Origin: an uncultured Campylobacterales bacterium
GTDB lineage: Bacteria; Campylobacterota; Campylobacteria; Campylobacterales; Sulfurimonadaceae
Length of the DNA stretch: 64,000 nt
Assembly: GCA_903892995.1 (NCBI GenBank)
Contig: CAITKP010000037.1
Location: 62,001 to 126,000 of the forward strand
Reading direction: 5' to 3'
This document shows positions 1 through 10,679 of the stretch, piece by piece. The notes under the pieces were generated by a model, which worked only from the letters and a program-made list of their open reading frames with translations, ran no database searches and had not been told where the DNA came from. The position numbers and the translations under genes were made by a program. Within the stretch, counting starts at the first letter, position 1. Each line of letters opens with the position of its first letter.

Positions 1-682
1 ATCTTTCTACCAGTTCATCACCTGAAGTTGTATTTGGCACAACTTCAACTTGCATACCAGCTTCTGTCAGCTCATTTAAAATATTTCTTTTCACGCCAAA
101 ATCTATTGCAACGATTTTTGCTTTTACCTCTGGAGCATCATTATATTTAAAATAAAATGGGTCATAAACACCATTTTGATGTACATAACTCTCTTTTGTA
201 CTCACTTGTTCTATGTAATTAACATCTTCTATGCGCGGAGAGTTTTCAAGAATCTTTTTAAGTTCTTCCTTGTCACTTATCAGCGTAGAAGCGATCATCA
301 TCATCGAACCTTGTTCGCGAATCATCTTGGTGAGGTAACGAGTATCTATATCACATATACCAATAACATCATGCTTTTTTAAAAAATCTCCAAGTGAACC
401 CTCTGCTCTAAAGTTTGAGTATCGATCTTGATATTGACGAACAATCATCCCTTTTGCGTGCGCAGCTTTACTCTCCATGTCCTCATCATTGACTCCGACA
501 TTTCCTATCTCTGTCATTGTGAAAGTTACAAACTGCCCAGCATACGATGGATCAGACATAATCTCTTGATATCCACTCATAGAAGTATTAAAAACGATTT
601 CTCCAACACTTGTAGTATCCGCACCAAAACTGTTTGCTTCTAAAAAAATCCCATTCTCAAGATATAACCAAGCTTTTTGCAT
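1..682 (-). CDS. carA: Carbamoyl-phosphate synthase small subunit, N-terminal part (cut by window edge)
   Basis: Reverse-strand reading from ATG at 680-682 stays open to base 1, giving about 227 residues with no stop, so the 3' part lies outside the window. It opens with MQKAWLYLENG and continues through the family-typical SMSGYQEIMSDPSYAGQ and CDIDTRYLTKMIREQGS segments of the small-subunit N-terminal domain. The enzyme's glutaminase chain supplies ammonia to CarB for carbamoyl phosphate (arginine and pyrimidine synthesis). The catalytic Cys/His/Glu of the amidotransferase domain would be beyond the edge. The start codon shares its A with the DUF507 stop codon (TGATG), so the two are probably translationally coupled. 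Confidence 0.95.
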   Translation of the reverse strand, partial: MQKAWLYLENGIFLEANSFGADTTSVGEIVFNTSMSGYQEIMSDPSYAGQFVTFTMTEIGNVGVNDEDMESKAAHAKGMIVRQYQDRYSNFRAEGSLGDFLKKHDVIGICDIDTRYLTKMIREQGSMMMIASTLISDKEELKKILENSPRIEDVNYIEQVSTKESYVHQNGVYDPFYFKYNDAPEVKAKIVAIDFGVKRNILNELTEAGMQVEVVPNTTSGDELVER

Positions 683-1233
683 CATGCCATCCCTCTTTTT
701 TGTATCTCTTCATGAAATAATTTTTCATAAAGAATCTCATAATCATCCGTGCCAGGAATGATATTACGTTTATAAGAACTAATTTTTTCTCTAACCGCTT
801 TTTCGATCTCATCATTGTCTGCAATAAATGAAGTTATTGAGTTGTAAATAATATTTTTAATACGATTTTCTGCAACGTCAAAGTGAATTAAATCCTCTTC
901 ATAAAGTTCATCTAATATTTTATGAGATAAATCTGAATAACGCTCTTCATAGTTTAAAATCACTCCATACTGTGGAGCTAGTTTTTTCTTTATCATATAA
1001 AAGAGTTGACGCTCATCTGCGAGATAAAACTCTATTTGATCCTCATTTGCATCAACGATTTCATACACTTTTTCTTCTAAAGTCATCTCTTGCTTTATGT
1101 TTGTCAATAATATTTTTTCTGCTTCATGTGCTACGGGTTCAAGACCTTTTGTCATAGTAACAACACCACTTTTACTTAAATCGATCGCTATTTTACTTGA
1201 TATATGTGGTACAGTTTTTAGTGAAACTTTCAT
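682..1233 (-). CDS. DUF507 family protein
   Basis: A 183-residue acidic protein with no signal peptide or membrane segment. Composition and the segments GVVTMTKGLEPVAHEAEKIL and DELYEEDLIHFD match the DUF507 family, which is common in Campylobacterota and Aquificae and usually sits directly upstream of carA. Its function is unknown. It overlaps carA by one base (TGATG). The upstream 70-base gap contains a short A/T-rich stretch that could hold the operon promoter. Confidence 0.85.
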   Translation of the reverse strand: MKVSLKTVPHISSKIAIDLSKSGVVTMTKGLEPVAHEAEKILLTNIKQEMTLEEKVYEIVDANEDQIEFYLADERQLFYMIKKKLAPQYGVILNYEERYSDLSHKILDELYEEDLIHFDVAENRIKNIIYNSITSFIADNDEIEKAVREKISSYKRNIIPGTDDYEILYEKLFHEEIQKRGMA

Positions 1234-1305
1234 ATTCAGCCCTGTTTAAAATTTCATTATTCTACAATAAAAAAGGTAAAGATTTGATTATGCAATGGCC
1301 CTCTT

Positions 1306-1905
1306 TTAAACTCTTTTTCTTTTACAAAAACGATTGCCCTCTTTAACTGTGGGCATAAATCCATTCATAATCATAAGTATTAAGCTCCCCAAATATGGAA
1401 TAAGTACAAGTAAATAAAACCAACCTGATCTATTTGTATCATGAAAACGTTTTATTGATGTTACTATATTTATATAAAGCAAAGGAAGTAAAATAAACAT
1501 AAAAAATGCACCTGTAATTACAACAGTTTGATCAGCTATCTCATTACTTTCTGTATTTGACATAACTACGTAAACTCCAAAAAGCATCCAAATTGCAAAA
1601 GAAAATAGAGTGATTTTCCAATACTGCCATCTTGTATAGCAGCCTTTTGAAGAGAAAAGTTCTGCAAAGCCATATTTTTGGTCTTCATAATAGCAGCTCG
1701 CTTGCTCATATTCTAAATCACTTGCCTCAGTTAAATAGATCTCTTTGGCATTATGTCCTTCTAGATTAAATTCTGCATCCATCCCTTTTTGTATATGATT
1801 TACACTAATAACATCACTTTTTTTAAAGCTACAACGACTACCATCATTACATGTAATGATCCCTTCGTTTGTTGCATAATCATAATGCAGTATTTTTCCC
1901 TTCAT
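1306..1905 (-). CDS. DUF805 inner membrane protein with N-terminal cold-shock/OB-like segment
   Basis: A 199-residue protein. The first about 60 residues (MKGKILHYDYATNEGIITC, FKKSDV) resemble a small cold-shock/OB fold. Residues about 85-195 are a DUF805 domain: a GCYTRWQYWK entry, three hydrophobic membrane spans, the RFHDTNRSGW motif and the terminal GNRF. It is likely an inner-membrane protein whose cytosolic head may bind nucleic acid or ligand, but this is inference. It ends 3 bases before the MotE-like gene start in the same direction, so the two could be cotranscribed. The function of DUF805 proteins is not established. Confidence 0.75.
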   Translation of the reverse strand: MKGKILHYDYATNEGIITCNDGSRCSFKKSDVISVNHIQKGMDAEFNLEGHNAKEIYLTEASDLEYEQASCYYEDQKYGFAELFSSKGCYTRWQYWKITLFSFAIWMLFGVYVVMSNTESNEIADQTVVITGAFFMFILLPLLYINIVTSIKRFHDTNRSGWFYLLVLIPYLGSLILMIMNGFMPTVKEGNRFCKRKRV

Positions 1906-1908
1906 GTT

Positions 1909-2427
1909 CTATTGTCCCTTTATCTGTGTTAGTAATGTTGTTATTTTAGATGCTTTTTGTGGATCCATTTTCGTTAATATCTTGCCAACAATATTTGGTT
2001 TTAATCCTGTCAAAATATTTACAGCACCCGCCTCATCCATTGCAGATAAAACATTGGCTGCAGCATCTGGCTTCATCTTTGCATAGGTTTGTGCTATTTT
2101 ATCCATTTTCAGTTTTTTAAGCTCTTCAAGTACTTTTTTGTTCTCTTCTAGCATCGCTTTAACGGATGCCATCTTCGCATCTGCCTCTTTAAATTTAGCA
2201 TTTGCCGCAGCCTCTCGATTGCTTACACTGCCCTGCTTCTTTTTGAGTAAATCTTCAGTTGCAATCTTTAATGCATCAAGTGCTTGCTTTTGTTCATCAA
2301 GACGTTCTATCTCAACTAAAAGTTCATTTTTTCTATTTTCAAATATTTTAGTACACTCATACATTTTACTATTATTGGCAGCACCAATCTCAATAAAAAG
2401 AAGGGAAATCAACAGTACATATTTCAT
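1909..2427 (-). CDS. MotE-like (PDP) periplasmic flagellar protein
   Basis: A 172-residue protein with a cleavable-looking signal (MKYVLLISLLFIEIGAA), a long coiled coil (about 30-115) and a C-terminal MgtE-N-like module containing AKMKPDAAANVLSAMDE and ILTKMDPQKAS. This layout matches the MotE/PDP family, which in Campylobacterota chaperones the flagellar stator component. It follows the FliJ-like gene with no gap (stop and start are adjacent), which supports a flagellar role. The symbol is withheld because the assignment is by architecture. Confidence 0.75.
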   Translation of the reverse strand: MKYVLLISLLFIEIGAANNSKMYECTKIFENRKNELLVEIERLDEQKQALDALKIATEDLLKKKQGSVSNREAAANAKFKEADAKMASVKAMLEENKKVLEELKKLKMDKIAQTYAKMKPDAAANVLSAMDEAGAVNILTGLKPNIVGKILTKMDPQKASKITTLLTQIKGQ

Positions 2428-2847
2428 TCATTTTTCCTTTTTATTATATGTCATGAGCGCTATTTCATCCAAATCTTTCGATTCTTTAATTTCACGCAAT
2501 TTAATAAGTTTTTTAATCTCTTCAAAATCTAAATACTTAAACTTTTCATACTCTACATTGGAGGTTTTTAGCTTTAACACAGCAACCTCTGCTTGATGTT
2601 TTGCAAAAGAAACCCAACTTTTTTTATCTTCAACAACTTCTCTTTGTGCAGTAATAAAACTATTTGCACTGAGCATCTCTTTGATTGTCCCTTTTTGAGG
2701 CAATTGCAGAGTTTCTAATAAAACATATGCTTCTTCAAGCGAAGATGCCGCACTTAATACTGCTTGATTTGCTTTTTGCAATTCACGTTCACACCGATCA
2801 AGTTCATTTTTTTTCAACTTTAAAAGCGGTGTATAACGAGTTTTCAT
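2428..2847 (-). CDS. fliJ: FliJ-like flagellar export coiled-coil protein
   Basis: A 139-residue, highly charged, almost wholly alpha-helical protein opening with RYTPLLKLKKNELDRCERELQ, the usual FliJ N-terminus. FliJ is the central stalk of the FliI ATPase ring in the flagellar type III export apparatus. The length is typical (about 140-150). It lies directly upstream of the MotE-like gene, and this pair is commonly seen in Campylobacterota. FliJ sequences diverge strongly, so the call rests on size, helicity, the N-terminal pattern and the neighbour. Confidence 0.7.
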   Translation of the reverse strand: MKTRYTPLLKLKKNELDRCERELQKANQAVLSAASSLEEAYVLLETLQLPQKGTIKEMLSANSFITAQREVVEDKKSWVSFAKHQAEVAVLKLKTSNVEYEKFKYLDFEEIKKLIKLREIKESKDLDEIALMTYNKKEK

Positions 2848-2871
2848 ACTCTTGTCCTAATCGATACTCTA

Positions 2872-4969
<2,098 letters not shown>

Positions 4970-4973
<4 letters not shown>

Positions 4974-6076
4974 AACTGAAAAAATACCTCATTGAAGATG
5001 CGGTTTGCTGTTCCATCATATTTTCTACGTCCAAGTTTATCAAGCGCTAGTTCCACGCTGTTTACAACCCAAGCCGCTTCATAGGGAGCTATTAAACCCA
5101 TTTGATTGATTCTAAAGATTTTACCCGCCAAATGATCTTGCCCGCCTGCTACGTTAATACCAAAATCTTTTTGAAGGATTTTACGGATCTCGTTTGCATT
5201 TTCATCATCAATCGTTGTCATCGATTTTGCTGGATTTTTTGGATATACATGTAAGCCCAAAGCCTGCAGAGATTTGATATTTGCCTCTGCACGGCGCGCT
5301 GTATCAGAGTAAAGTTTTTCTAAACCACCCTCATCTTTGATACGTTGTAAAACAGATTCTAAACCAATAATCAAAGTTGTTGCCGCAGTCCAAGCTGTCG
5401 TGTTTTTTGTTTGATTTTTGATCTCAGTTGCAAGGTTGAAATAGTACCCCTTACCGCTTCCGATTTTTTCTAATGCGAGTGCGCTTAGTCCCATGATTGC
5501 AAGTCCGGGAGGAAGCATCAACGCTTTTTGACTTCCAGCAAGCAAACAGTCGATATTTGTCACATCTATTTTTTCTACACCAACAGCTGTAATTCCATCT
5601 GCGATGATGATGATATCTTTATTTATCGCTTTTACAGCTGCTGCGATCTCTTCAACATCGTGACGAAGTCCGCCCGCTGACTCACTAATCTGAATTGCAA
5701 TAGCATCAATCGAAGGGTTCGCTTTAAGTGCATTGAGAACTTCTTCCACAGATGCTGGCGTATCCCACTCATTTTTAATACTGACGTTTTTAAGACCAGA
5801 TGCTAGAGCGATTTTTCCAAAACGCTCACCAAACTTTCCAGAATCGATATTTAAAAGCGTATCATGACAAAGATTTGTCACAGCAGCTTCCATCGCGCCT
5901 GTTCCGCTTGATGAAAGCATGATCACTTCATCCATACTATAAAGTTCAAATAAAAGCTCACGAGTTTTCTCAAAAATAGCTTCAAATTCTGGTGTTCTGT
6001 GGTGAAGAGTCTCATCGCTCATCGCGTTTCTAACACTTTGAGGAACTGGAGTAGGCCCTGGTGTAAAAAGTAGCAT
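4970..6076 (-). CDS. Class V PLP-dependent aminotransferase (alanine-glyoxylate/serine type)
   Basis: A full-length 368-residue PLP enzyme. It opens with the TPGPTPVP motif, has SSGTGAMEAA (57-65), an Asp in IIADGITAVG (D160) that contacts the pyridine nitrogen, and the Schiff-base lysine in AGSQKALMLPPG (K184). Campylobacterota proteins of this type are usually annotated as aspartate or serine-pyruvate aminotransferases; the substrate cannot be read from sequence. It is the first gene of the operon leading into hisZ and purA. One core copy of the dispersed palindrome (5245-5254) encodes its L-H-V. Confidence 0.88.
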
Positions 6077-6210
6077 ATAAATGTCCTATGTTTAATAATT
6101 TAAAAAACTGTGTATTATAACGAAAGAAGTATAAATCTTAAATTTAATGCTTTACATGTAAGGGTTTTTTTGAAGTTTTTCGGCTTATATTGAAGCCGAA
6201 AATTAAAAGA
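6077..6210. other. Intergenic region with a palindrome and a luxS-distal hairpin
   Basis: This gap lies between the aminotransferase start and the luxS stop. It holds a perfect TTACATGTAA at 6152-6161. It also holds an inverted repeat with 10-base arms, TTTTCGGCTT at 6177-6186 and its complement at 6193-6202, separated by 6 bases. On the luxS strand the stem is followed by A's rather than U's, so it is a transcript-end hairpin without a classical U-tract. No gene is seen here. Confidence 0.6.
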
Positions 6211-6726
6211 TTATTTGGCTACTTTGACTAAAGATTCATCAAGAGCTAGTTCCTCATTATTCATCACCCCGATTCCACGTTCAAGAACCTGTTTTGAGAT
6301 CGCTTGTGCTTCCTCTAATGAGTGCATTGTATAGGTTCCGCATTGGTAGATATTGAGCTCTGGAATCTCCTCTTGATTCTTTACATGTAAGACATCTTCC
6401 ATGCTTTTTGCCCAAGCACGTGCTACGGTTTGCTCATCAGGTGTACCAAAAAGGCTCATATAAAAACCTGTTCTACAACCCATTGGAGAGATATCAATGA
6501 TCTCCACATTTTCGCTATTTAAATGATCTCTCATAAAACCCGCAAAAAGATGCTCTAAAGTGTGGATTCCTCTTGGAGGGATGTTTTCTTCAGCGTTTGG
6601 ACGTGTAAAACGAAGATCAAACACAGTAACATCATCACCGCTTTTACTCTTCATAGATTTTGCAAAACGCACCGCCGGCGCTGTCATTTTTGTATGGTCA
6701 ACTTTAAAACTGTCTAGTAAAGGCAT
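6211..6726 (-). CDS. luxS: S-ribosylhomocysteine lyase (autoinducer-2 synthesis)
   Basis: A full-length 171-residue enzyme that cleaves S-ribosylhomocysteine to homocysteine and DPD, the AI-2 precursor, in the activated methyl cycle. The metal-binding HTLEH motif (H55, H59) and Cys129 in YQCGTY form the Fe/Zn site, and Cys84 in MGCRTGFY is the catalytic thiol. AGGAAAA lies 4 bases before the ATG. A dispersed palindrome at 6381-6390 encodes L-H-V at 113-115. Confidence 0.96.
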   Translation of the reverse strand: MPLLDSFKVDHTKMTAPAVRFAKSMKSKSGDDVTVFDLRFTRPNAEENIPPRGIHTLEHLFAGFMRDHLNSENVEIIDISPMGCRTGFYMSLFGTPDEQTVARAWAKSMEDVLHVKNQEEIPELNIYQCGTYTMHSLEEAQAISKQVLERGIGVMNNEELALDESLVKVAK

Positions 6727-6824
6727 AATATTTTCCTAAAATTTATTTGGCAAATTCTAACAAACTGATACTTAAGGGAGAGATTGCAAATTTACATCAT
6801 TTTTTCATGAGTGCTCATTTTAAT

Positions 6825-6838
6825 GGAACAGTAATTGC
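6825..6838 (+). promoter_or_regulatory. Sigma-54 (RpoN) -24/-12 promoter
   Basis: TGGAACAGTAATTGCTT gives GG at 6825-6826 and GC at 6837-6838 with exactly 10 bases between, which is the invariant spacing. The flanks match the Campylobacterota consensus (GGAAC, N4-5, TTGCTT). Predicted transcription starts near 6850, about 40 bases ahead of the small gene at 6892. The downstream leader has a 6-bp hairpin, TCTCCA at 6853-6858 and TGGAGA at 6864-6869. In this phylum RpoN chiefly drives flagellar rod, hook and basal-body genes. Confidence 0.75.
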
Positions 6839-6891
6839 TTTTTTTAGATAAGTCTCCATATTTTGGAGATTCTTCAATAAAGGAGAGAATC

Positions 6892-6984
6892 ATGAAAACA
6901 TATACAGATATCAGCTGTAAAGTCACGAGCTTTATACAACGTCTTGAGATCTCGCTATACCGTTTGAGCCAAAAAGTTTTATAA
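6892..6984 (+). CDS. 30-residue small protein under a sigma-54 promoter, unknown function
   Basis: The ATG is preceded by a strong AAAGGAGAG site (about 6 bases away). The 30-codon frame reads MKTYTDISCKVTSFIQ then RLEISLYRLSQKVL and stops with TAA one base before the convergent rdgB stop. It has one Cys and an amphipathic C-terminal helix, with no signal peptide. I do not recognise it. A good ribosome site, a consensus sigma-54 promoter 50-70 bases upstream and a self-contained unit argue that it is expressed. The promoter class hints at co-regulation with flagellar genes. It could instead be a leader peptide or a coding-looking small RNA. Confidence 0.6.
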   Translation: MKTYTDISCKVTSFIQRLEISLYRLSQKVL

Positions 6985-6985
6985 C

Positions 6986-7588
6986 TTAACGCATCTGTTT
7001 TGAAAGTGAATGCAAAACAGCTTTTGTATGATTAAGCGCTTGTGAACGGTGAGAAAGCGATTTCTTCGTTTTATCATCAAGTTCGCCTAGTGTCTTATCA
7101 TACCCCTCTGGGATAAAAATCGGGTCATATCCAAATCCGTTTTCTCCTCTTAGGGTCGTAATCACATCTCCATACATCCATCCATGAATCGTAAATTCAG
7201 CATCTTTGGTGACAACAGCAATAGCTGCAGTGTAGTGAGCTTTAGAACTTTGCACTCCTTTTTCTTTGAGTGCATCAACAAGTTTATTTAAGTTATCTCT
7301 ATCGTTTGCATCTACACCCGCATATCTTGCACTATAAATTCCAGGTTCTCCATCAAGTGCATCAACGCTAATTCCACTATCATCTGCTATTACAATGACA
7401 TTTTTATCCTCTAATGCTGCAAAAACAGCTCGAGCTTTGATAAGTGCATTCTCTTTAAAAGTCAATCCCGTTTCTTCAATCTCAAAAGGCTCAATCAAAT
7501 CGCTATATGCAACAACATCCATATCTTCATATATATATTTTATCTCTCTTACTTTCCCTTGATTGGATGTTGCTAAGACTAATTTCAT
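6986..7588 (-). CDS. rdgB: XTP/dITP pyrophosphatase (HAM1/RdgB)
   Basis: A 200-residue nucleotide-sanitising enzyme that hydrolyses XTP, ITP and dITP to monophosphates. Visible motifs are SNQGKVREI (8-16), ADDSGISVDAL with the catalytic acidic pair, GIYSARYAG, GENGFGYDPIF and the C-terminal KSLSHRSQAL. Length is normal. It is transcribed divergently from the YajR-like exporter and converges on the 30-residue gene. Confidence 0.94.
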   Translation of the reverse strand: MKLVLATSNQGKVREIKYIYEDMDVVAYSDLIEPFEIEETGLTFKENALIKARAVFAALEDKNVIVIADDSGISVDALDGEPGIYSARYAGVDANDRDNLNKLVDALKEKGVQSSKAHYTAAIAVVTKDAEFTIHGWMYGDVITTLRGENGFGYDPIFIPEGYDKTLGELDDKTKKSLSHRSQALNHTKAVLHSLSKQMR

Positions 7589-7657
7589 CTGTTTTCCCTT
7601 ATTTTTATCTTTAAACTTTTATACCTAAAAATTATTTACATTCTATAAACTATTTAT

Positions 7658-7669
7658 GGATTATAATCC
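7658..7669 (+). promoter_or_regulatory. -10 element of the YajR-like gene inside a 12-base palindrome
   Basis: GGATTATAATCC is a perfect palindrome whose centre contains TATAAT (7662-7667). It lies 35 bases before the MFS start codon, at a position expected for the -10 box. A symmetric site overlapping -10 could be a repressor operator, but it may be coincidental in this AT-rich gap between divergent rdgB and the exporter. Confidence 0.45.
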
Positions 7670-7702
7670 CAAACTTCTTAATAGTTTATATAAAGGTTTA
7701 TA

Positions 7703-9019
7703 ATGTTTAAAAAAGTTCTTCCTCTTTCTGGAATCTTGTCCCTTCGCTTTTTAGGGCTGTTTTTAGTACTTCCAGTTCTCTCTGTTTACGCTTTAACGCT
7801 TGATAATGCAACGCCTTTGCTTGTGGGGATTGTTGTTGGTGGCTATGCGCTTACTCAAACAATTTTTCAAGTTCCATTTGGTGTTATGAGCGATAAGATT
7901 GGTCGAAAACCAACTATCTTTGTTGGCCTTATCATCTTTCTACTAGGCTCAATCATCTCTGCTATGAGTACAGATATTTACACACTTATGCTTGGTCGTT
8001 TTTTACAAGGTGCAGGCGCTATCGGCGCAGTTGTAACGGCAATGATCAGTGATCTTGTTGAAGAAGAGGTTCGTGGTAAAGCTATGGCAATGATGGGTGG
8101 AACAATCGCAATCAGTTTTGCCCTCGCTATGGGTCTTGGTCCAGTTATTGGCGCACAGTACGGGGTACCTACCCTATTTTGGATCACTGCAATTCTTTCA
8201 ATCCTTGCAATCTTTGTACTTTTTACAAAAGTTCCTACACCGCCAAAAATAAAACATATTTATCATGAGACAACAAAAACATCTGATATTTTAAAAGATT
8301 CAAATCTTTTTAATATGATTATCATCAACGGGATGCAAAAGGGTCTTATGACAATGGCATTTGTTATTATTCCAATCATTCTTACAAGTGATGTTTTTAA
8401 ATGGCAAAAATCAGAACTTTGGATGGCCTATGTTCCTGCGATGGTTTTAGGACTTGTCGCTATGGGACCAGCGGCTGTTTTTGGAGAAAAATACAATAAA
8501 CCAAAACAGATATTTTTAATCTCAATCGCTCTTTTTATCGCATCATTTTTACTGATGGGTCTTACAACTTCTAGCATACTTTTTGTCATGGGAGTTATTA
8601 GTTTCTTCATCGCATTCAATATGATGGAACCTCTCGTTCAATCAATGATCTCTAAATTTGCAAAAGTACATCAAAAAGGTGCTGCATTAGGGATCGCAAA
8701 CTCTTTTTCATACTTTATGACTTTCGTTGGTGGTACTGCAGCTGGAGTATTTTTAGACTTTTCAAATCGTGAAGTTTTAGGATTAAGTGCTGCTGGGATT
8801 GCATTTTTATGGCTTTTATGGACATTGAAACTACAAAATCCTATCAAACATTCACATCTTTATATAGCACAAGATCATGTCGATATGCAAAAATTAAATG
8901 CGCTAGAGCATGAGCATATTGCAGAATGGTATATCAATGAAACAGAAAAACTTGTAGTTGTAAAATATGTAAGCGAGGGTATCAGCGAAGATGAGATAAA
9001 AGCAAAGATTGTGAAATAA
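7703..9019 (+). CDS. MFS exporter, YajR-like with C-terminal cytoplasmic domain
   Basis: A 438-residue major facilitator with 12 predicted membrane spans. It shows SLRFLGLFLVLPVL in TM1 and the motif A loop PFGVMSDKIGRKP (58-70). After TM12 it carries a soluble tail of about 60 residues (from about 380) ending EGISEDEIKAKIV, in keeping with the ferredoxin-like YAM domain of YajR. The family performs proton-driven drug/metabolite export; the substrate is unknown. It is monocistronic, divergent from rdgB and convergent with moeA. Confidence 0.85.
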   Translation: MFKKVLPLSGILSLRFLGLFLVLPVLSVYALTLDNATPLLVGIVVGGYALTQTIFQVPFGVMSDKIGRKPTIFVGLIIFLLGSIISAMSTDIYTLMLGRFLQGAGAIGAVVTAMISDLVEEEVRGKAMAMMGGTIAISFALAMGLGPVIGAQYGVPTLFWITAILSILAIFVLFTKVPTPPKIKHIYHETTKTSDILKDSNLFNMIIINGMQKGLMTMAFVIIPIILTSDVFKWQKSELWMAYVPAMVLGLVAMGPAAVFGEKYNKPKQIFLISIALFIASFLLMGLTTSSILFVMGVISFFIAFNMMEPLVQSMISKFAKVHQKGAALGIANSFSYFMTFVGGTAAGVFLDFSNREVLGLSAAGIAFLWLLWTLKLQNPIKHSHLYIAQDHVDMQKLNALEHEHIAEWYINETEKLVVVKYVSEGISEDEIKAKIVK

Positions 9020-9030
9020 TTTTCACAATC
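9007..9030. terminator. Shared stem-loop at convergent gene ends (exporter / moeA)
   Basis: A perfect inverted repeat with 10-base arms: GATTGTGAAA at 9007-9016 and TTTCACAATC at 9021-9030, loop TAAT. It contains the stop codons of both convergent genes (9017-9019 and 9023-9025), so it could act on both transcripts. Neither side has a long U-tract, so it may be a 3'-end stabilising hairpin rather than a strong intrinsic terminator. Confidence 0.5.
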
Positions 9031-10234
9031 CGCTCAAAGGAATGACGTTTACGAGCATCCCCTCTTCTAAATTTCCATCCTCTTCACCGCTTATCATCAA
9101 TGCAGAACCATTTAGTAAGTTTGTAAGTATGGCCGATGTTCCAGACTTTTTATCTTTAAAATCTACTCTATAACTTCCATCTTCAAGTGAAAGATTACAT
9201 GCAGTAAACTCTGTTTTGTTGGACTTTTTATAAAAATTCTCTGCAAGTTTTGCCTCAATAACTGGCAAATCAGCATCAAGACCTAAATATCTATAAATCA
9301 ATGGCACGGCATATAAAAGTGCTGTGACTGTTGAGGAATACGCAAATCCCGGAAGTGCAACGATAAACTTATTTTCACGCTTGGCTAACAAAATATGCTG
9401 TCCAGGCTTGATATTTACACCCTTAAAAATCACTTGTGCTCCAAGGCGAGGTACGATATCTTTTACAAAATCATAATCCCCAACACTCACACCTCCAGTA
9501 GAGATCACGATATCAGCACTTTGAAGGGCATTTTCAAAACTCTCCATAATAGAAACTTTGTCATCTTTGACTACACCCAGCTGAACAACCTCTGCCCCAG
9601 CCATTTTTGCCATCGCTTCTATTGTGTAATTGTTAGAGCTTCTGATTTGTGAAGATGTAATTGCCTCTTCGCCAAGATCTAAAATCTCACTTCCAGTTGA
9701 AAGTACTGCAACACGGGGCTTTACAACTACTTTTATCATCACACGATTGAGCCCTGCGATAACGCCTATCTCTGTAAATGAGAGTTTTGTTCCCTTTTTG
9801 ATAAGAACATCACCACTTTTATAGCTCTCCCCAACTGGTCTCACACTAGAACCAACAGGAACTTTTTTATTAATAACAATCTCATTGCCCTCAACACTGA
9901 CATTTTCAATCTGAATAAGCGTATCTGCACCCTCAGGCATCCTAGAACCTGTAAAAGTTTTAATGCAATATCCAGTTGTTACAATCCTTGTCTCATCGCT
10001 TCCAGCAGGGTTATCTCCAAGAATTTCTAAACGCTCAAACTCTTGATCCTCACCGATAATAGCATATCCATCCATTGCACTTGTAACAAATTCAGGAGAA
10101 GAGTGTGATGCGATGATATCCTCGTACAAAACACGTCCAAGGGCATCTGATAAAAATAGATTTTCAAAACGTAAAGCTCCTACATGTAAGAGATGTAACA
10201 TATCTTGTGAGGTTTCATAGCTTATAAAACTCAT
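9023..10234 (-). CDS. moeA: Molybdopterin molybdenumtransferase
   Basis: A full-length 403-residue MoeA that inserts molybdate into adenylated molybdopterin. Seen are SAMDGYAI near residue 54, FTGSRMPEGADT, VLSTGSEI, STGGVSVGDYD and PGFAYSS, all typical of MoeA domains. The ATG overlaps the moaE stop (ATGA), forming moaD-moaE-moeA. A near-palindrome at 10180-10189 encodes L-H-V. The likely client in this window is SoxC, a molybdenum enzyme. Confidence 0.95.
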   Translation of the reverse strand: MSFISYETSQDMLHLLHVGALRFENLFLSDALGRVLYEDIIASHSSPEFVTSAMDGYAIIGEDQEFERLEILGDNPAGSDETRIVTTGYCIKTFTGSRMPEGADTLIQIENVSVEGNEIVINKKVPVGSSVRPVGESYKSGDVLIKKGTKLSFTEIGVIAGLNRVMIKVVVKPRVAVLSTGSEILDLGEEAITSSQIRSSNNYTIEAMAKMAGAEVVQLGVVKDDKVSIMESFENALQSADIVISTGGVSVGDYDFVKDIVPRLGAQVIFKGVNIKPGQHILLAKRENKFIVALPGFAYSSTVTALLYAVPLIYRYLGLDADLPVIEAKLAENFYKKSNKTEFTACNLSLEDGSYRVDFKDKKSGTSAILTNLLNGSALMISGEEDGNLEEGMLVNVIPLSGL

Positions 10235-10677
10235 ATTTTTACTCCTAAAAGTCCACTGCCCTTTATCTGGGTCGAACGCTCTTTGGCATAGATTCTTTCT
10301 CCACCGATAATATCATATTTCCAAATCGGCGCACTTGCTTTAAAATCTTCAACATATTCATCTATAAGCTCCAAAGCGACCCGTCTTTTAGGTGAAAATA
10401 CGGCTGCGATATAAGAGGATTCATGAACCATCACGTCTCCAATAGAGTGTGCCATCACAACTTTCGCTCCCATTTTTGCAGCTTTTTCTTCCCACGCCAC
10501 AAACCAACTTTTAAGTATTGGCTCATAAATATCAAAACTAAGTCCCTCGATGCCATCTTCTGCTCGGACTGTTCCTATAAAAGGGATATATGCTCCGTAA
10601 TTGTTTGGAGATTCCTCTTCATACCAGCGTTTTAAAATTGTGGGAACATCAAGGGCTCCGCTATATAACTCCAACAT
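10231..10677 (-). CDS. moaE: Molybdopterin synthase large (catalytic) subunit
   Basis: About 148 residues, taken from ATG at 10675-10677 (MLELYSGALD), 2 bases after the moaD stop. A longer frame would need a TTG inside moaD. MoaE with thiocarboxylated MoaD converts precursor Z to molybdopterin. Motifs: GAYIPFIGTVR, SIGDVMVHESS, SPKRRVALELIDEYVE and the active-site stretch SAPIWKYD with the catalytic lysine. It sits between moaD and moeA in one operon. Confidence 0.93.
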   Translation of the reverse strand: MLELYSGALDVPTILKRWYEEESPNNYGAYIPFIGTVRAEDGIEGLSFDIYEPILKSWFVAWEEKAAKMGAKVVMAHSIGDVMVHESSYIAAVFSPKRRVALELIDEYVEDFKASAPIWKYDIIGGERIYAKERSTQIKGSGLLGVKI

Positions 10678-10679
10678 TT

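Noticed and set aside
2138-2596. 152-codon forward frame across the MotE/FliJ genes
   Set aside because: It spans two genes on the opposite strand; low-complexity Ser-rich translation, no promoter or ribosome site.
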